This document shows positions 26,849 to 35,759 of a DNA stretch of 64,000 nucleotides, in pieces. The translations under genes were made by a program, and so were the position numbers. Origin of the DNA: Secundilactobacillus kimchicus JCM 15530. GTDB lineage: Bacteria > Bacillota > Bacilli > Lactobacillales > Lactobacillaceae. How positions within the stretch are numbered: position 1 is the first letter of the stretch; each line of letters starts with the position of its first letter. The stretch covers positions 248,001 to 312,000 of the forward strand of contig NZ_AZCX01000002.1 of NCBI RefSeq assembly GCF_001433995.1. The letters are read 5' to 3'. The notes under the pieces are model-generated. The model searched no databases. It was not told where the DNA came from and worked only from the letters and a program-made list of their open reading frames with translations.

Positions 26849-26925
26849 TGGGCAGGGCTAATTGCTTACATCTAACTAACTACCCCAAAAGCCCAAAAAT
26901 ATCAAACCAAATCACCACCACTCAA

Positions 26926-26953
26926 AAAAGCGATGCCCCAAGGCATCGCTTTT
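26926..26953. terminator. Bidirectional terminator between array 3 and nuclease gene
   Basis: AAAAGCGATGCC pairs with GGCATCGCTTTT around a very short loop. A and T runs flank both sides, so it can end the array transcript and the leftward nuclease gene. Confidence 0.85.
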
Positions 26954-26974
26954 AATATTCCCATCTAACGCCCC

Positions 26975-28234
26975 TCAATACGGCCGCGCATACTGATTGC
27001 CGCGCGCTGCTCGGGCTGCGCCACCTGCCTGAGCTTGTGTTTCGCTTTCGTATTGGTAATTGGCAGGGTTGGTGACTTTGGCGTAATACTTGTGACTGTC
27101 AGAAACGTAAACCATGCCTGGTGCTGCGACGTGCCACTTTCCGGATGTTGTTGCGGAAGCGGGCTTGCTGACGCGGCGAGTTTGACGAGCCGTTGTTGTG
27201 GCATGGCGTCGAACTGGGGCAGAGGTTGCGACTACTGAATGGTGAGTCGGTGTCGTGACCGGCTTAGCATCACTGCTACCGTTGTTATAGTCGACTTTAA
27301 TGCCCTCTGCGGCGTTGATGACGACGATTTCAGTGTTAATCGTGCCATCGGATGACTTAATGTCGACGATTGAACCACGGGGGATTTGCTCGTTACCTTT
27401 ATAAACCGGTGTTGTCTGGTAGTCAACAGTTTGCTTGCTGTTGGGGTGACTTTCCCAGTAATTCTCGACGGTCTCTTCTGCATACCGCATACCACCATCT
27501 TGGTCGGCGCCGACATTTTGTGGCCGGGTACCGGTGGTGAAGTTGTTGGCTGATGTGTACGATTTGGCTCCTAATAAGCTATCACCAATTGAGTGACTGC
27601 GATTATATAAATATCCGTGGTAAGTGCGGCCAGTTAGCTTGTATGAGATGGCCACTTTCGGGTTGCTATCAGGCCATCCTACGGGTTGTAGCGGAGCGCC
27701 TTGACGCGAACCGCGGGAATTGCTGTAGTCGCTGTAGGTCAAAACGGCCTTGGCGGTTGTCGGTCGACCTTGTTGATCACTAGCAAAATGAGCATCACCT
27801 GCTCGTAGACCACTAAAATTAGAGAGCCGAGCATGGCCGACTTTATAATAATAGTCTCCGTTAGGGCCTCCTGATTCCTGATTGGTATAGCGGGTAAGTT
27901 GGGTCAGGATGGCTCCATGATTCGACTTAGCCCCGGGAGTTTTTGATGATGCTGAATGGTTAGTCGCATGATTAATCGTTGACTGTCGGTGGGCCGTTTG
28001 AGACGCCTTTGAAACCAAGGCTGCCTTATGGGCGCCGTCGTGTTTTGCAGAACTTGATGAGGACTGAGTTGAGTTAGTCCCGACAAGAAAAAAGCCCACA
28101 ACTACCAATAGAATCGCCGTCCAGCCAGTGTGTTTCGAGTGGCGGTGACGCATTACGCTGGCACCCCAGTAGATTGCGGTTCCGATACCTCCCAGCATGG
28201 CTAAGGCACCGATAAATTCCATAATGTTAGACAA
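26975..28234 (-). CDS. Membrane-anchored DNA/RNA non-specific endonuclease (EndA-like)
   Basis: A 419-residue protein with two N-terminal membrane helices (about 5-25 and 37-52), a Ser/His/Lys-rich linker (about 55-110), then a nuclease domain with YNRSHSIGDSLLG (about 211-223, a variant of the DRGH motif with the catalytic His) and TGTRPQNVG...MRYAEETVENYW (about 234-260), the classic beta-beta-alpha metal motif. The C terminus (about 362-419) is a KWHVAAPGMVYVSDSHKYYAKV segment, likely a substrate or wall domain. It starts at TTG 28234, with GGGGAG six bases before. It would act outside the cell, in nucleotide scavenging or DNA uptake. A structured 5' leader precedes it. Confidence 0.82.
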   Translation of the reverse strand: MSNIMEFIGALAMLGGIGTAIYWGASVMRHRHSKHTGWTAILLVVVGFFLVGTNSTQSSSSSAKHDGAHKAALVSKASQTAHRQSTINHATNHSASSKTPGAKSNHGAILTQLTRYTNQESGGPNGDYYYKVGHARLSNFSGLRAGDAHFASDQQGRPTTAKAVLTYSDYSNSRGSRQGAPLQPVGWPDSNPKVAISYKLTGRTYHGYLYNRSHSIGDSLLGAKSYTSANNFTTGTRPQNVGADQDGGMRYAEETVENYWESHPNSKQTVDYQTTPVYKGNEQIPRGSIVDIKSSDGTINTEIVVINAAEGIKVDYNNGSSDAKPVTTPTHHSVVATSAPVRRHATTTARQTRRVSKPASATTSGKWHVAAPGMVYVSDSHKYYAKVTNPANYQYESETQAQAGGAARAARGNQYARPY

Positions 28235-28262
28235 TGTAATCTCCCCAAACTTTTAATGTGGT

Positions 28263-28305
28263 GGCTTCACCCCCTGTTGTCAGTGTGACACTGATTAGTG
28301 AAGCC
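28263..28305 (-). promoter_or_regulatory. Structured 5' leader of the nuclease gene
   Basis: GGCTTCAC pairs with GTGAAGCC, enclosing an inner hairpin CAGTG-TGA-CACTG. It lies about 30 bases upstream of the nuclease ribosome site on the minus strand. It may be a regulatory RNA element or an operator. Confidence 0.4.
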
Positions 28306-28544
28306 GGAATTGGTCTTCCTCCTTTTCGTTGGTTACTTCTTTAATATTACCTGTTGTCCTAGAAAATCGCTAGAAAAAGTGACATCGTAAGCGATTTGCG
28401 TAGTACGCCGTTTCCCCGTGCATCGCCGTTAGCATTTAAGTTATTGATCGGCGTTGCACACTTTGGTCAATATTGAGTAATGACGTTTGACTCAAAAGGG
28501 CTTAGTATTAAGTCAGTGTCGATTCAAGGAAACGGGGTGACACC

Positions 28545-28907
28545 ATGACTAAGAAAAATAACAAATCCAATCCATATAAATTCGGCTCGCGAAACATGTC
28601 TGGCAAAGGAAAAATGCCGAAAGACGCCTACAAGGGATACAAAGATATGCACTTGACGCCAGTTCAAAAGCGGATGCTCAAGCAGATGGGCGTTGATCAA
28701 AAGGAGTCCATGAACCAACTCGGTCAAATGGGCGAGCTATTTGAAAACATGCAAGAATCCATGGCTGATATGTATCAAAACATGGATATGGATAAGATGA
28801 AGGATATGTTGAATGGGATGGGTGGCATGGGCAGCATGTTCACCACACCGGATGACGATGATGACGGTCGCCGTTTTTACCGGGATGACCCTAAAAATAA
28901 AAAGTAA
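28545..28907 (+). CDS. Methionine-rich small hypothetical protein
   Basis: A 120-residue protein of unknown function. The first 45 residues are basic (KKNNKSNPYKF, KGKMPKDAYKGYK). Residues 48-98 are strongly Met/Gln/Glu-rich and likely helical (MLKQMGVDQKESMNQLGQM, MQESMADMYQNMDMDK). The tail is acidic (DDDDD), then basic. GGGGTGA precedes the ATG. The Met-rich helix recalls the signal-sequence groove of SRP Ffh and some RNA- or protein-binding adaptors, but this is only a resemblance. It is transcribed alone, ending at the terminator at 28915. Confidence 0.75.
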   Translation: MTKKNNKSNPYKFGSRNMSGKGKMPKDAYKGYKDMHLTPVQKRMLKQMGVDQKESMNQLGQMGELFENMQESMADMYQNMDMDKMKDMLNGMGGMGSMFTTPDDDDDGRRFYRDDPKNKK

Positions 28908-28914
28908 CAAGGCA

Positions 28915-28957
28915 AAAAAATAGCGGCTCTCGACTTATGTCGAGGGGCGCTATTTTG
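28915..28957. terminator. Bidirectional terminator overlapping the MFS stop codon
   Basis: AAAATAGCG pairs with CGCTATTTT, with an inner CTCGAC/GTCGAG stem. It serves the Met-rich gene and the convergent MFS gene, whose stop codon (28950-28952) lies inside the stem. Confidence 0.8.
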
Positions 28958-30188
28958 CTGCTTTATTGAATTTAAACCGCAATGACGGTTCCACGAACCA
29001 TAGCATCAAAAAGTTAAGGGCAAGTAGACATGCGGTTGAAATGAATACAGTGTTGTAGCCAAACAGTCCGGCCAATGACCCACCCAAGAGAGACCCAAAC
29101 ATGTTACCTAGTGCCTGAAAGGACTGGTTCCACGAGAAAATGGCTGATGTTGCTGAAATCGGTGAGTTTTTCGTTAACAGCGTCTGAATCGTTGGGAACA
29201 AGGCACCGTCCGAGATTCCAATCATCAGCCGAAGGAATCCCAGCACCCAGATGCTGGTCACGAGCCCCTGTGGAATGTACATCAGCATCGCAAAGAGGTA
29301 GCCGGCCATCAACACGCGACCGGAGCCGCGACTATCGCCATAGGCACCCAATCTCGGAGCTGCTAAAATGTTGGATATTCCGGGTAGGGCAGCGATAATG
29401 CCGGCGACCAGCGCGATGGGACCTTGATTGCCCATCAGTTGCTTAACGTATAAACTGATAATCGGTGCAATTGAAGTATTGCCCAGCTGAACAAACATGG
29501 TCGAGAGAAGTAGCACCATAATCAGGCGGGGGCTCTTAAATTGCGCTAGGAGACCGCCGATGCCGCTCTTCCCGGACTGATTGGAACGCTTGACCGGGGT
29601 GAAATACTCCTTAACGAGGGTGGCCGACAAAACGCCGGCTAACGCGAGGAGGGCCGCTGTGATGAAAAACGTGTCACGAATTGAGAACACTTCTGCAAGC
29701 GCGCCGCCAATAATGGGACCCATTAGCATCCCAGACGTGGATCCGGTCACTAAGGTGCCGAGTGCCTGCCCACTGTGGTCGCGTGGTGTTTGAGTGGCAA
29801 TTAACGCTTGAGCATTTGAAATAAAGCCGGAAAATAAACCTTGCAACGCCCGCAAAGCGAGTAGCTGCCAAACGTTGCTAACGAGGCCCATTAAAAACAT
29901 GGCCACCGCCATCCCAAAGGAGGCGCGAATCAGCATAATTTTTCGGCCTTTTCGGTCAGCCAAGGCGCCCCATAATGGTGAAACAATTGCAGTGACCAAG
30001 AAGGTGGCTGCGTAAACTAAGCCACTATAAAAGGAAACTTCGGCCTTGGTAAAATGGCCAAGTTCACTCACATACAGTGACATAAAGGGCATGATTTCAC
30101 TAAATGCGATCCCGGCAATAAACGTACAGCCCCACAGAACAATTAAGTTCCGTCGCCAGGGGCTTTTTTCCTGTTGTGTGTCATCCAT
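28950..30188 (-). CDS. MFS multidrug efflux transporter (PmrA-like)
   Basis: A 412-residue, 12-helix transporter. The opening NLIVLWGCTFIAGIAFSEIMPFMSLYV and loop PLWGALADRKGRKIMLIRAS match the PmrA/NorA-type drug:H+ antiporters of Gram-positive cocci and lactobacilli, with motif C at GPIIGGALAEVFSIRDTFF. The gene is divergent from a TetR-family gene at 30342, which is the likely local repressor. Substrate not determinable from sequence. Confidence 0.87.
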   Translation of the reverse strand: MDDTQQEKSPWRRNLIVLWGCTFIAGIAFSEIMPFMSLYVSELGHFTKAEVSFYSGLVYAATFLVTAIVSPLWGALADRKGRKIMLIRASFGMAVAMFLMGLVSNVWQLLALRALQGLFSGFISNAQALIATQTPRDHSGQALGTLVTGSTSGMLMGPIIGGALAEVFSIRDTFFITAALLALAGVLSATLVKEYFTPVKRSNQSGKSGIGGLLAQFKSPRLIMVLLLSTMFVQLGNTSIAPIISLYVKQLMGNQGPIALVAGIIAALPGISNILAAPRLGAYGDSRGSGRVLMAGYLFAMLMYIPQGLVTSIWVLGFLRLMIGISDGALFPTIQTLLTKNSPISATSAIFSWNQSFQALGNMFGSLLGGSLAGLFGYNTVFISTACLLALNFLMLWFVEPSLRFKFNKAAK

Positions 30189-30341
30189 GATGCTAACTTC
30201 GCCTCGATTAATAATGTGCTAGATTAGAGTACAGCCTTGCTGCTGTCACTTTAATCCGAGTGTCTGAATTAACGGTTGTAAATTTAAATTACAAAGAGTA
30301 ATAATAGGCGTATTGAAATTAAAATGCAAGTGGGGGTCAAA

Positions 30342-30917
30342 ATGGTTCAAAAACGGAACTTATCTGAAGCAAAAGTGGTGACCGCTGCCGCTAAACTTGT
30401 CGATGAACAGGGGGGCGACGCACTGAGCTTTAGTCGCGTTGCTGCCGAGCTAGCGGTGAAGCCGCAAGCGCTCTATGCTTATTTCAGCAGTAAGGAAACC
30501 TTGAAAGTGGCGGTCATTGTGCACTTTTTAGACGGAATAACTGCGGCTATCAGCCAAGCTTTGATTGGCATTTCTGGTGAGCGGGCCTTGGAAGAATATG
30601 GGCACATGCTCCGCCGACTGCTACTGGCGCAACCAGAGCAAGCGCGCTTAGCCTTTGGTGGCATTAACTACCGTCATCAAGAAGTCGCAATTCACCATTT
30701 ACAGCAATTAATCGATATTTTAGAAGCGCTGATTCAACCGTATACCAGCACCGCCACCATGACCCGGCACCGCGCCCGACTCTTTCGTGCCATGGTGTTG
30801 GGGTTTGTCCAAAATGAGCTTTGGGGGTTGTTTCAATACGGCGAGATTCCGGCGGATGAAAGTTTTGAGTACGGGCTACAGCGACTGATTAACCAGTTGA
30901 CCACGATCGAAAAATAA
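30342..30917 (+). CDS. TetR-family regulator with WHG-like C-terminal domain
   Basis: A 191-residue regulator. Helix-turn-helix at about 28-50 (LSFSRVAAELAVKPQALYAYF). The C-terminal half (LEEYGHMLRRLLLAQPEQARLAFG to LGFVQNELWGLFQYG) resembles the WHG/TetR_C domain. I chose ATG 30342 because GTGGGGG lies six bases before it; the ATG at 30324 has no ribosome site. It is divergent from the PmrA-like efflux gene across a 153-bp gap. Confidence 0.85.
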   Translation: MVQKRNLSEAKVVTAAAKLVDEQGGDALSFSRVAAELAVKPQALYAYFSSKETLKVAVIVHFLDGITAAISQALIGISGERALEEYGHMLRRLLLAQPEQARLAFGGINYRHQEVAIHHLQQLIDILEALIQPYTSTATMTRHRARLFRAMVLGFVQNELWGLFQYGEIPADESFEYGLQRLINQLTTIEK

Positions 30918-30990
30918 CCGCTTTCATCTAGTTAACCGGATGAATTGTGTAGTATAATATTTGTACGGACAAATATAATGAGGTGGCAAT

Positions 30991-31641
30991 ATGGATAATC
31001 AAATCGAGTACGAGCGAATGATGAACGGCGAACTCTATCATCAGACCCCTGAGTTACTGGAGATGCGGATGAAGGCCAGAGACTTACTGTACGATTACAA
31101 CCAACTCCATTACCGGGACTTGGATAGTCGAAAAAAGATCTTGAAGGCCCTATTAGGTCAAGTCGGGGAAAACTATTTTATTGAACTCCCCTTCCACTTG
31201 GATTACGGGTTCAACGTGAAGCTTGGCAATAACTTCTTTGCTAATGCTAACTTGATGCTGTTAGATACGGCTTCCATTGAATTTGGTGACGATGTTTTGG
31301 TGGCACCTAATGTCAGCATTTACACGGCGGGGCACGCGTTAGATCCAGAGCTACGCCTTCGGACGGGGGCGGAGTATGCGTTCCCGGTTAAAATTGGGAA
31401 CAACGTGTGGATTGGCGGTAGCGTGACGATTTGCCCAGGCGTTACCATTGGTGATAACAGTGTGATCGGTGCGGGTTCGGTTGTCACCAAGTCAATTCCG
31501 GCCGACTCTTTGGCCTACGGAAATCCGGCTAAGGTTGTTCGACAGTTTAACGATCATGACAAAGAATATTACTTTAAGCAACGAAAAGTGACACAAGAAT
31601 ATCTTGATAAGGTAAAAAACGGTGAAACCTTCCACCGTTAA
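30991..31641 (+). CDS. Maltose/galactoside O-acetyltransferase (Maa/LacA/NodL family)
   Basis: A 216-residue left-handed beta-helix acetyltransferase that transfers acetyl from acetyl-CoA to a sugar hydroxyl. The N-terminal domain (ERMMNGELYHQTPELLEMRMKAR) is the maltose acetyltransferase cap. Hexapeptide repeats run from about 75 to 185, with the catalytic His in YTAGHALDP and the final VVTKSIPADSLAYGNPAKV turn typical of the family. A TATAAT-like -10 (TATAAT near 30955) and GAGGTGG precede it, and a terminator follows, so it is transcribed alone. The physiological acceptor is uncertain. Confidence 0.9.
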   Translation: MDNQIEYERMMNGELYHQTPELLEMRMKARDLLYDYNQLHYRDLDSRKKILKALLGQVGENYFIELPFHLDYGFNVKLGNNFFANANLMLLDTASIEFGDDVLVAPNVSIYTAGHALDPELRLRTGAEYAFPVKIGNNVWIGGSVTICPGVTIGDNSVIGAGSVVTKSIPADSLAYGNPAKVVRQFNDHDKEYYFKQRKVTQEYLDKVKNGETFHR

Positions 31642-31662
31642 ACCATTTTGATAAACAGCATA

Positions 31663-31708
31663 GAGGCCCCGGAACGACTGAAAGACTTGGCGTTCTGGGG
31701 CCTTTTTA
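31663..31708 (+). terminator. Intrinsic terminator after acetyltransferase gene
   Basis: AGGCCCCGGAACG pairs, with one mismatch, with CGTTCTGGGGCCT, followed by TTTTT. Confidence 0.85.
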
Positions 31709-31804
31709 GGTTTGATTGGTAACTTAGACTGGTGAATGCTGTATACACCATGTTAAACTGAACTATCGGGCATTGCCCAGTATCTTAGATGAGGAAGTCT
31801 TAAA

Positions 31805-32479
31805 ATGCCAATTCCTAAAACTAAAATAATTGAAAAAGAAACCAGTAAGGATAAGGCCTATCGCCAAATTCGTGACTGGATTATTGACGGGACGTTGGAA
31901 CCCAATGAAAAACTGGCGGAAACGTCACTGGCGCAAGCCGTGGGCATCAGCCGGACGCCGGTACGGGAAGCATTGTTGAAACTTAATGAGGTTGGGTTTG
32001 TGATCTTAGCTACGGGGAAAATGACGCGGGTCGCCCCATTAGATGCCTCTGAAACAGCTAACCTATTTTTGACCATGTCATCCCTAGAAGGGATTGCCGC
32101 TGCTCAGGCGGTGGGGCAGTTAAAAGCGGCTGATTTGGATCGGCTAACGAAACGTCAGGCTGCTTATGAAAAGGCCGTCACAGGCGGCCATTGGCAACAA
32201 ATCTTTAAAGCTGACCGAGCGTTTCACGAGGTGATCTTGCAAGTGGCCGATAATCCGTACGTCACGCAGTTTTCCAATCAGTTATACGGGCATATTCTGC
32301 GCGTTGAAACGCACTACTTGGCCCAGCAAAGTGGCCAATTGGTTCTTGACGACCGCCATCACGATGTCTTAACGGCTATGAAAAATGGGGTAGCGTTAGA
32401 TGCTAAAGCGGCCATTGAATCTGACTGGCTCGCGGTCATGGCCCAGGTTCAATCGGTCGCAACGACGGTGTCAGAATAA
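31805..32479 (+). CDS. GntR/FadR-family transcriptional regulator
   Basis: A 224-residue regulator. N-terminal winged helix (KAYRQIRDWIIDGTLEPNEKL, then LAQAVGISRTPVREALLKL) of the GntR type. The C-terminal FCD helical domain has the metal/ligand-site pattern (FKADRAFHEVILQVADN and DDRHHDVLTAM). GAGGAAG precedes the ATG. It lies 15 bases before a YdcZ-type transporter gene and is probably co-transcribed, so it likely controls that transporter. FCD ligands are usually small organic acids; which one is unknown. Confidence 0.88.
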   Translation: MPIPKTKIIEKETSKDKAYRQIRDWIIDGTLEPNEKLAETSLAQAVGISRTPVREALLKLNEVGFVILATGKMTRVAPLDASETANLFLTMSSLEGIAAAQAVGQLKAADLDRLTKRQAAYEKAVTGGHWQQIFKADRAFHEVILQVADNPYVTQFSNQLYGHILRVETHYLAQQSGQLVLDDRHHDVLTAMKNGVALDAKAAIESDWLAVMAQVQSVATTVSE

Positions 32480-32494
32480 AGCAGGAGGGGTATT

Positions 32495-33445
32495 ATGTTT
32501 GCCATTATTGTGGGCCTTGCCATTGGATTTGGGGTGCCGCTTCAAACCAGTATTAATTCCCGGTTGCGAGACGCCTTTGGCTCGCCGTTTGTATCCTCGT
32601 TCTTGTCATTTTTAATTGGCACTATTTTCTTGGCCATCGTCACGGTGGCAACTGGAGCAAGCCTTGGGGTAAGTGGCGCGATATTGACACAACAACCGGC
32701 TTGGCTGTGGCTTGGTGGGGTGTTTGGGGTGATTTACTTGACGTCTAACATCTTGTTGTTCCCCAAGCTTGGTAGTGTTCAAACCGTCATCTTTCCCGTG
32801 CTGGGGCAGATTTTGATGGGTTTGTTGATTGACAATTTTGGTTGGTTTCATGCAAGGGTTCAAGCGCTGTCCGCCGTTCGGGGAATTGGCGCCATGTTGG
32901 TGGTTATTGGGGTCTTGGTGACGGTTGCCTTACCTGGTTATTTGGCCCGGCGTGCTGATAAGCTTGGGGAGAACGGCCGGCTTCACGGCCGACCAGAAGC
33001 CAGTCTGTGGTTTTGGCGGTTATGGGGAATCTTTTCGGGGATGCTCAGTGCCAGTCAGACTGCTATTAACGGTGACCTAGGCCTTGTCCTGCACTCCGCA
33101 GTCAAAGCGGCGCTTATCTCGTTTTTAATTGGGACGGTACTGTTGGCCCTGATTGTGATCGGCCAGCATCCCCGCTTAACTTATCGTGAAACCGTTCCGG
33201 TTCATCGATGGTGGATGTGGCTAGGGGGGTTCATCGGCGCCTTTTTCGTGTTGGGAAATGCCTACCTCGCACCAACCATCGGAACCGGCCTAGCCGTGGT
33301 CATTGTGTTGATTGGGCTAATGACCGGGAGTTTATTGGTCGATCAATTTGGGTGGCTTGGGGCCAAGCGCAATCCCATTACCGGCCTGCAAATTCTTGGC
33401 TTACTCGTGATGGTCGGCGGTGTGGTCTTGATCCGGCTAATCTAA
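32495..33445 (+). CDS. DMT-superfamily transporter with two YdcZ (DUF606) domains
   Basis: A 316-residue membrane protein with ten predicted helices in two similar halves. Each half carries the YdcZ pattern: IGFGVPLQTSINSRLRDAFGS near the start and SASQTAINGDLG in the middle. The family is uncharacterised in most species and belongs to the drug/metabolite superfamily. GGAGGGG precedes the ATG. It forms an operon with the GntR regulator and is followed by a strong terminator. Substrate unknown. Confidence 0.85.
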   Translation: MFAIIVGLAIGFGVPLQTSINSRLRDAFGSPFVSSFLSFLIGTIFLAIVTVATGASLGVSGAILTQQPAWLWLGGVFGVIYLTSNILLFPKLGSVQTVIFPVLGQILMGLLIDNFGWFHARVQALSAVRGIGAMLVVIGVLVTVALPGYLARRADKLGENGRLHGRPEASLWFWRLWGIFSGMLSASQTAINGDLGLVLHSAVKAALISFLIGTVLLALIVIGQHPRLTYRETVPVHRWWMWLGGFIGAFFVLGNAYLAPTIGTGLAVVIVLIGLMTGSLLVDQFGWLGAKRNPITGLQILGLLVMVGGVVLIRLI

Positions 33446-33470
33446 TAAGAAATCGTTGTGACTCCACATC

Positions 33471-33513
33471 AAAAAATCGCGCTAGACTGCAACCAAGTCT
33501 AGCGCGATTTTTT
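33471..33513. terminator. Bidirectional terminator
   Basis: AAAAAATCGCGCTAGACT pairs with AGTCTAGCGCGATTTTTT, an 18-bp nearly perfect stem. It serves the YdcZ operon and the convergent membrane glycosyltransferase gene. Confidence 0.9.
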
Positions 33514-33534
33514 AGTGAATCAGTCGTTTGAAGT

Positions 33535-35481
33535 TCAGCGATGGTCCGCCGTATAGATGAGCGACCAATTGGGATGAACAATGTGATTTATGGTAACCGG
33601 AAAATAGGCAAAACGGTAGTCGTGGCTTTTGACCAGATCAATGCCTTGGGGATGGTTGGTTGGATTGAGAATGTTGACGGTGTAACGTCCTGCTGGCATG
33701 GCGGGGGCCATGAGGTTAGGTCCCTTCAAGTGAAGCGGGAGGTTGACGCCGTTAGGTCCCGTTATATTGGCTAGCAGGGCGGCGTGAGGTGGCGCTTGAA
33801 TCACGATTCCGGACACGGCTTGATTGAATTTGATGGTTTGATGGAGCTGAGCGTGAGGGACCATAAGCTGAGGATGTGCCCCATACTGAGCGGAAAGTTG
33901 ACTGCGTTGAGCCGCCACAATTTGCGGTTGGCGGCTGGTCGCGCTGGTCCATGGGCTGGCTCCAATGACGCAAGCGAGGGCAGTGGTGCTTAGCCAAATC
34001 GCTGATTTTTGCGGGTGAGGCGTTAAACGAGCCGGCGAGTCCGGCGCCGCCGCATTCAATAACAATAAAAGTGGGGTCAGAACTTGCCCATAACGGCCAC
34101 TAACTTCCCAAAGTAGGCTGTGAAAGGCGAGGTAACCCAGCGCGGTTAAAATAGCAAGAAGACTAACAAAATAGTGGGGTGCAGCGGGGACAAACGCGGT
34201 TTTGAATAATTTTTGGCTGGTAGCCAGCAGGAGGCTGATGGTCGCGAGTTGAAAGAGGAGCGCCCCAAAAGTCTGCCAGAAGGTGAGTGTGGGTCGGCTC
34301 AGCGGAGGCGCTTCACGAAGGCCGCCATTGTACCAGTCTTGAATGCTGTCGACGTGCAGCAGCGTGCCAATTTTAATCACCACCAACTTGATCCACCCAA
34401 TTGGGCCAAGGGCGTGAAGAGTTTGATTAATGACGCGTTGATCATTTTCAGCCCGCGCCGCTTTATTCGGAAGCTGCGCTTGGTGGCGGACAAAGCGGGC
34501 GTTGTACGATCCAAATCGGTCTGGCTGGAGACCCATCGCAATCCATGACGTCACTGGGAATTCATAACGGTCATTTGGCTTAAAATGACTCTGGTGTTGA
34601 GCAATGGCAACAAACGGGACGCTGAGTGCCATGCCGATTAAGAGCGTAGCAAGGGGCAAGATGAACGGCTTGATGAGGTGCCGGTGGTGGCGAGCAGCGA
34701 TTAAAACGGTGAGTAGCGTGGCTGGGACCATGACGATCATGTTGGCGCGCAAAGCTTCACCTAAGAGTCCCAGTCCAACAAGACCAAAGCCTGCCCACCA
34801 CTTTTGCGACCGGCTTTTGCTGGGCCAACGATAGAGGATTCGAAATAGGCACAATAAAATGACCATCGCCGGTAAATCAGTATAGTAAACCTGGAGAAAG
34901 TAGGTGTAGGCGAACGGCGTTAGAACGAAAAAGCCCAGCGCCCCAAGAATGATGCTGGGACGCTTGGTTAACTGGCGGATCGTGGTGAGTGTTAAGCCAA
35001 CGAAACCGTCTAAGGTAAGTAACGAGAGCAAGTGAACGCCGGTCAGCGTCGTGAGGTGCAAGCCGTTGGTCAGCCGAAACCAAAGGGACAGTAGGTACGT
35101 CACCGGGACGTTATTAGGATAACGCCAAAAGTAATTGCTGGTGACGTGATAATCGCCATTGCTCATTTGTTCAGCCCTCAAAAGCACCCGGATGGGGTCG
35201 TGGTAAACGGTGACGGGAAGCCAAGTGAGTATGGCCAGTTGACCGAGCAGCATGAGGGTGAGTCCAGCGATAATCAGCCAACGCAACTGGATTGGTGAAA
35301 TGCGCTGAAACAGTTGGGTGATCGGTCGTTGACCTATCGTAATAGCAATGCTGGCCACGACCATGAACCCCCAAATTGCGGGATGATATTGATTAAATAG
35401 GTTGCCAACCGCGCCGATGATTAAGCAGCCTGCTAGGATGAGTTGAAGAGTTGCAAAGTGGTGTCGCTCAAATAATTGCAT
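33535..35481 (-). CDS. Polytopic membrane glycosyltransferase-like protein (GT-C fold)
   Basis: A 648-residue protein with about 11 N-terminal membrane helices and a C-terminal extracellular region of about 150 residues. The first long loop (TVYHDPIRVLLRAEQMSNGDY, about 91-111) carries acidic residues where GT-C enzymes (ArnT/PMT-like) hold their catalytic Asp. YYTDLPAMVILL follows, as in family 39-like proteins. AGGAGG precedes the ATG. It probably transfers a sugar from a polyprenyl-phosphate donor to a wall polymer. Donor and acceptor are unknown. No other cell-wall genes adjoin it. Confidence 0.7.
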   Translation of the reverse strand: MQLFERHHFATLQLILAGCLIIGAVGNLFNQYHPAIWGFMVVASIAITIGQRPITQLFQRISPIQLRWLIIAGLTLMLLGQLAILTWLPVTVYHDPIRVLLRAEQMSNGDYHVTSNYFWRYPNNVPVTYLLSLWFRLTNGLHLTTLTGVHLLSLLTLDGFVGLTLTTIRQLTKRPSIILGALGFFVLTPFAYTYFLQVYYTDLPAMVILLCLFRILYRWPSKSRSQKWWAGFGLVGLGLLGEALRANMIVMVPATLLTVLIAARHHRHLIKPFILPLATLLIGMALSVPFVAIAQHQSHFKPNDRYEFPVTSWIAMGLQPDRFGSYNARFVRHQAQLPNKAARAENDQRVINQTLHALGPIGWIKLVVIKIGTLLHVDSIQDWYNGGLREAPPLSRPTLTFWQTFGALLFQLATISLLLATSQKLFKTAFVPAAPHYFVSLLAILTALGYLAFHSLLWEVSGRYGQVLTPLLLLLNAAAPDSPARLTPHPQKSAIWLSTTALACVIGASPWTSATSRQPQIVAAQRSQLSAQYGAHPQLMVPHAQLHQTIKFNQAVSGIVIQAPPHAALLANITGPNGVNLPLHLKGPNLMAPAMPAGRYTVNILNPTNHPQGIDLVKSHDYRFAYFPVTINHIVHPNWSLIYTADHR

Positions 35482-35722
35482 GGTGCCTCCTAGATCTGAA
35501 AAAGGTCGTTAAAATTGTTGACTCAATAACGGTTATAGTGGTTGTTGGCCGATGATGGGGCATTACATCAGACGGTCCGATCAGACCACGACCGGTTAAC
35601 ACTTAAGACTATACGCTAACCGGCTAAAATCCACTACTGGAGCCCCTAACTTTCAGTGAAAACAACGTACGTTTTTTACCGCAAAATAAGGGCCGCGGCC
35701 TGCTTGAACTAGTGTTTTGGCG

Positions 35723-35728
35723 TATAAT
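35723..35728 (+). promoter_or_regulatory. -10 element of pepN
   Basis: A perfect TATAAT 31 bases before the pepN start. TGCTTG at 35701-35706 (16-bp gap) is the best -35. The rest of the 278-bp gap holds short dyads (GGTC...GACC at 35575) with no assigned role. Confidence 0.5.
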
Positions 35729-35759
35729 GAGAATAGTTTAATAAATCGGAGGGAACGAC

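Noticed and set aside
33752-34548. Several frames opposite and inside the GT-C gene
   Set aside because: GC-rich shadow frames without ribosome sites.
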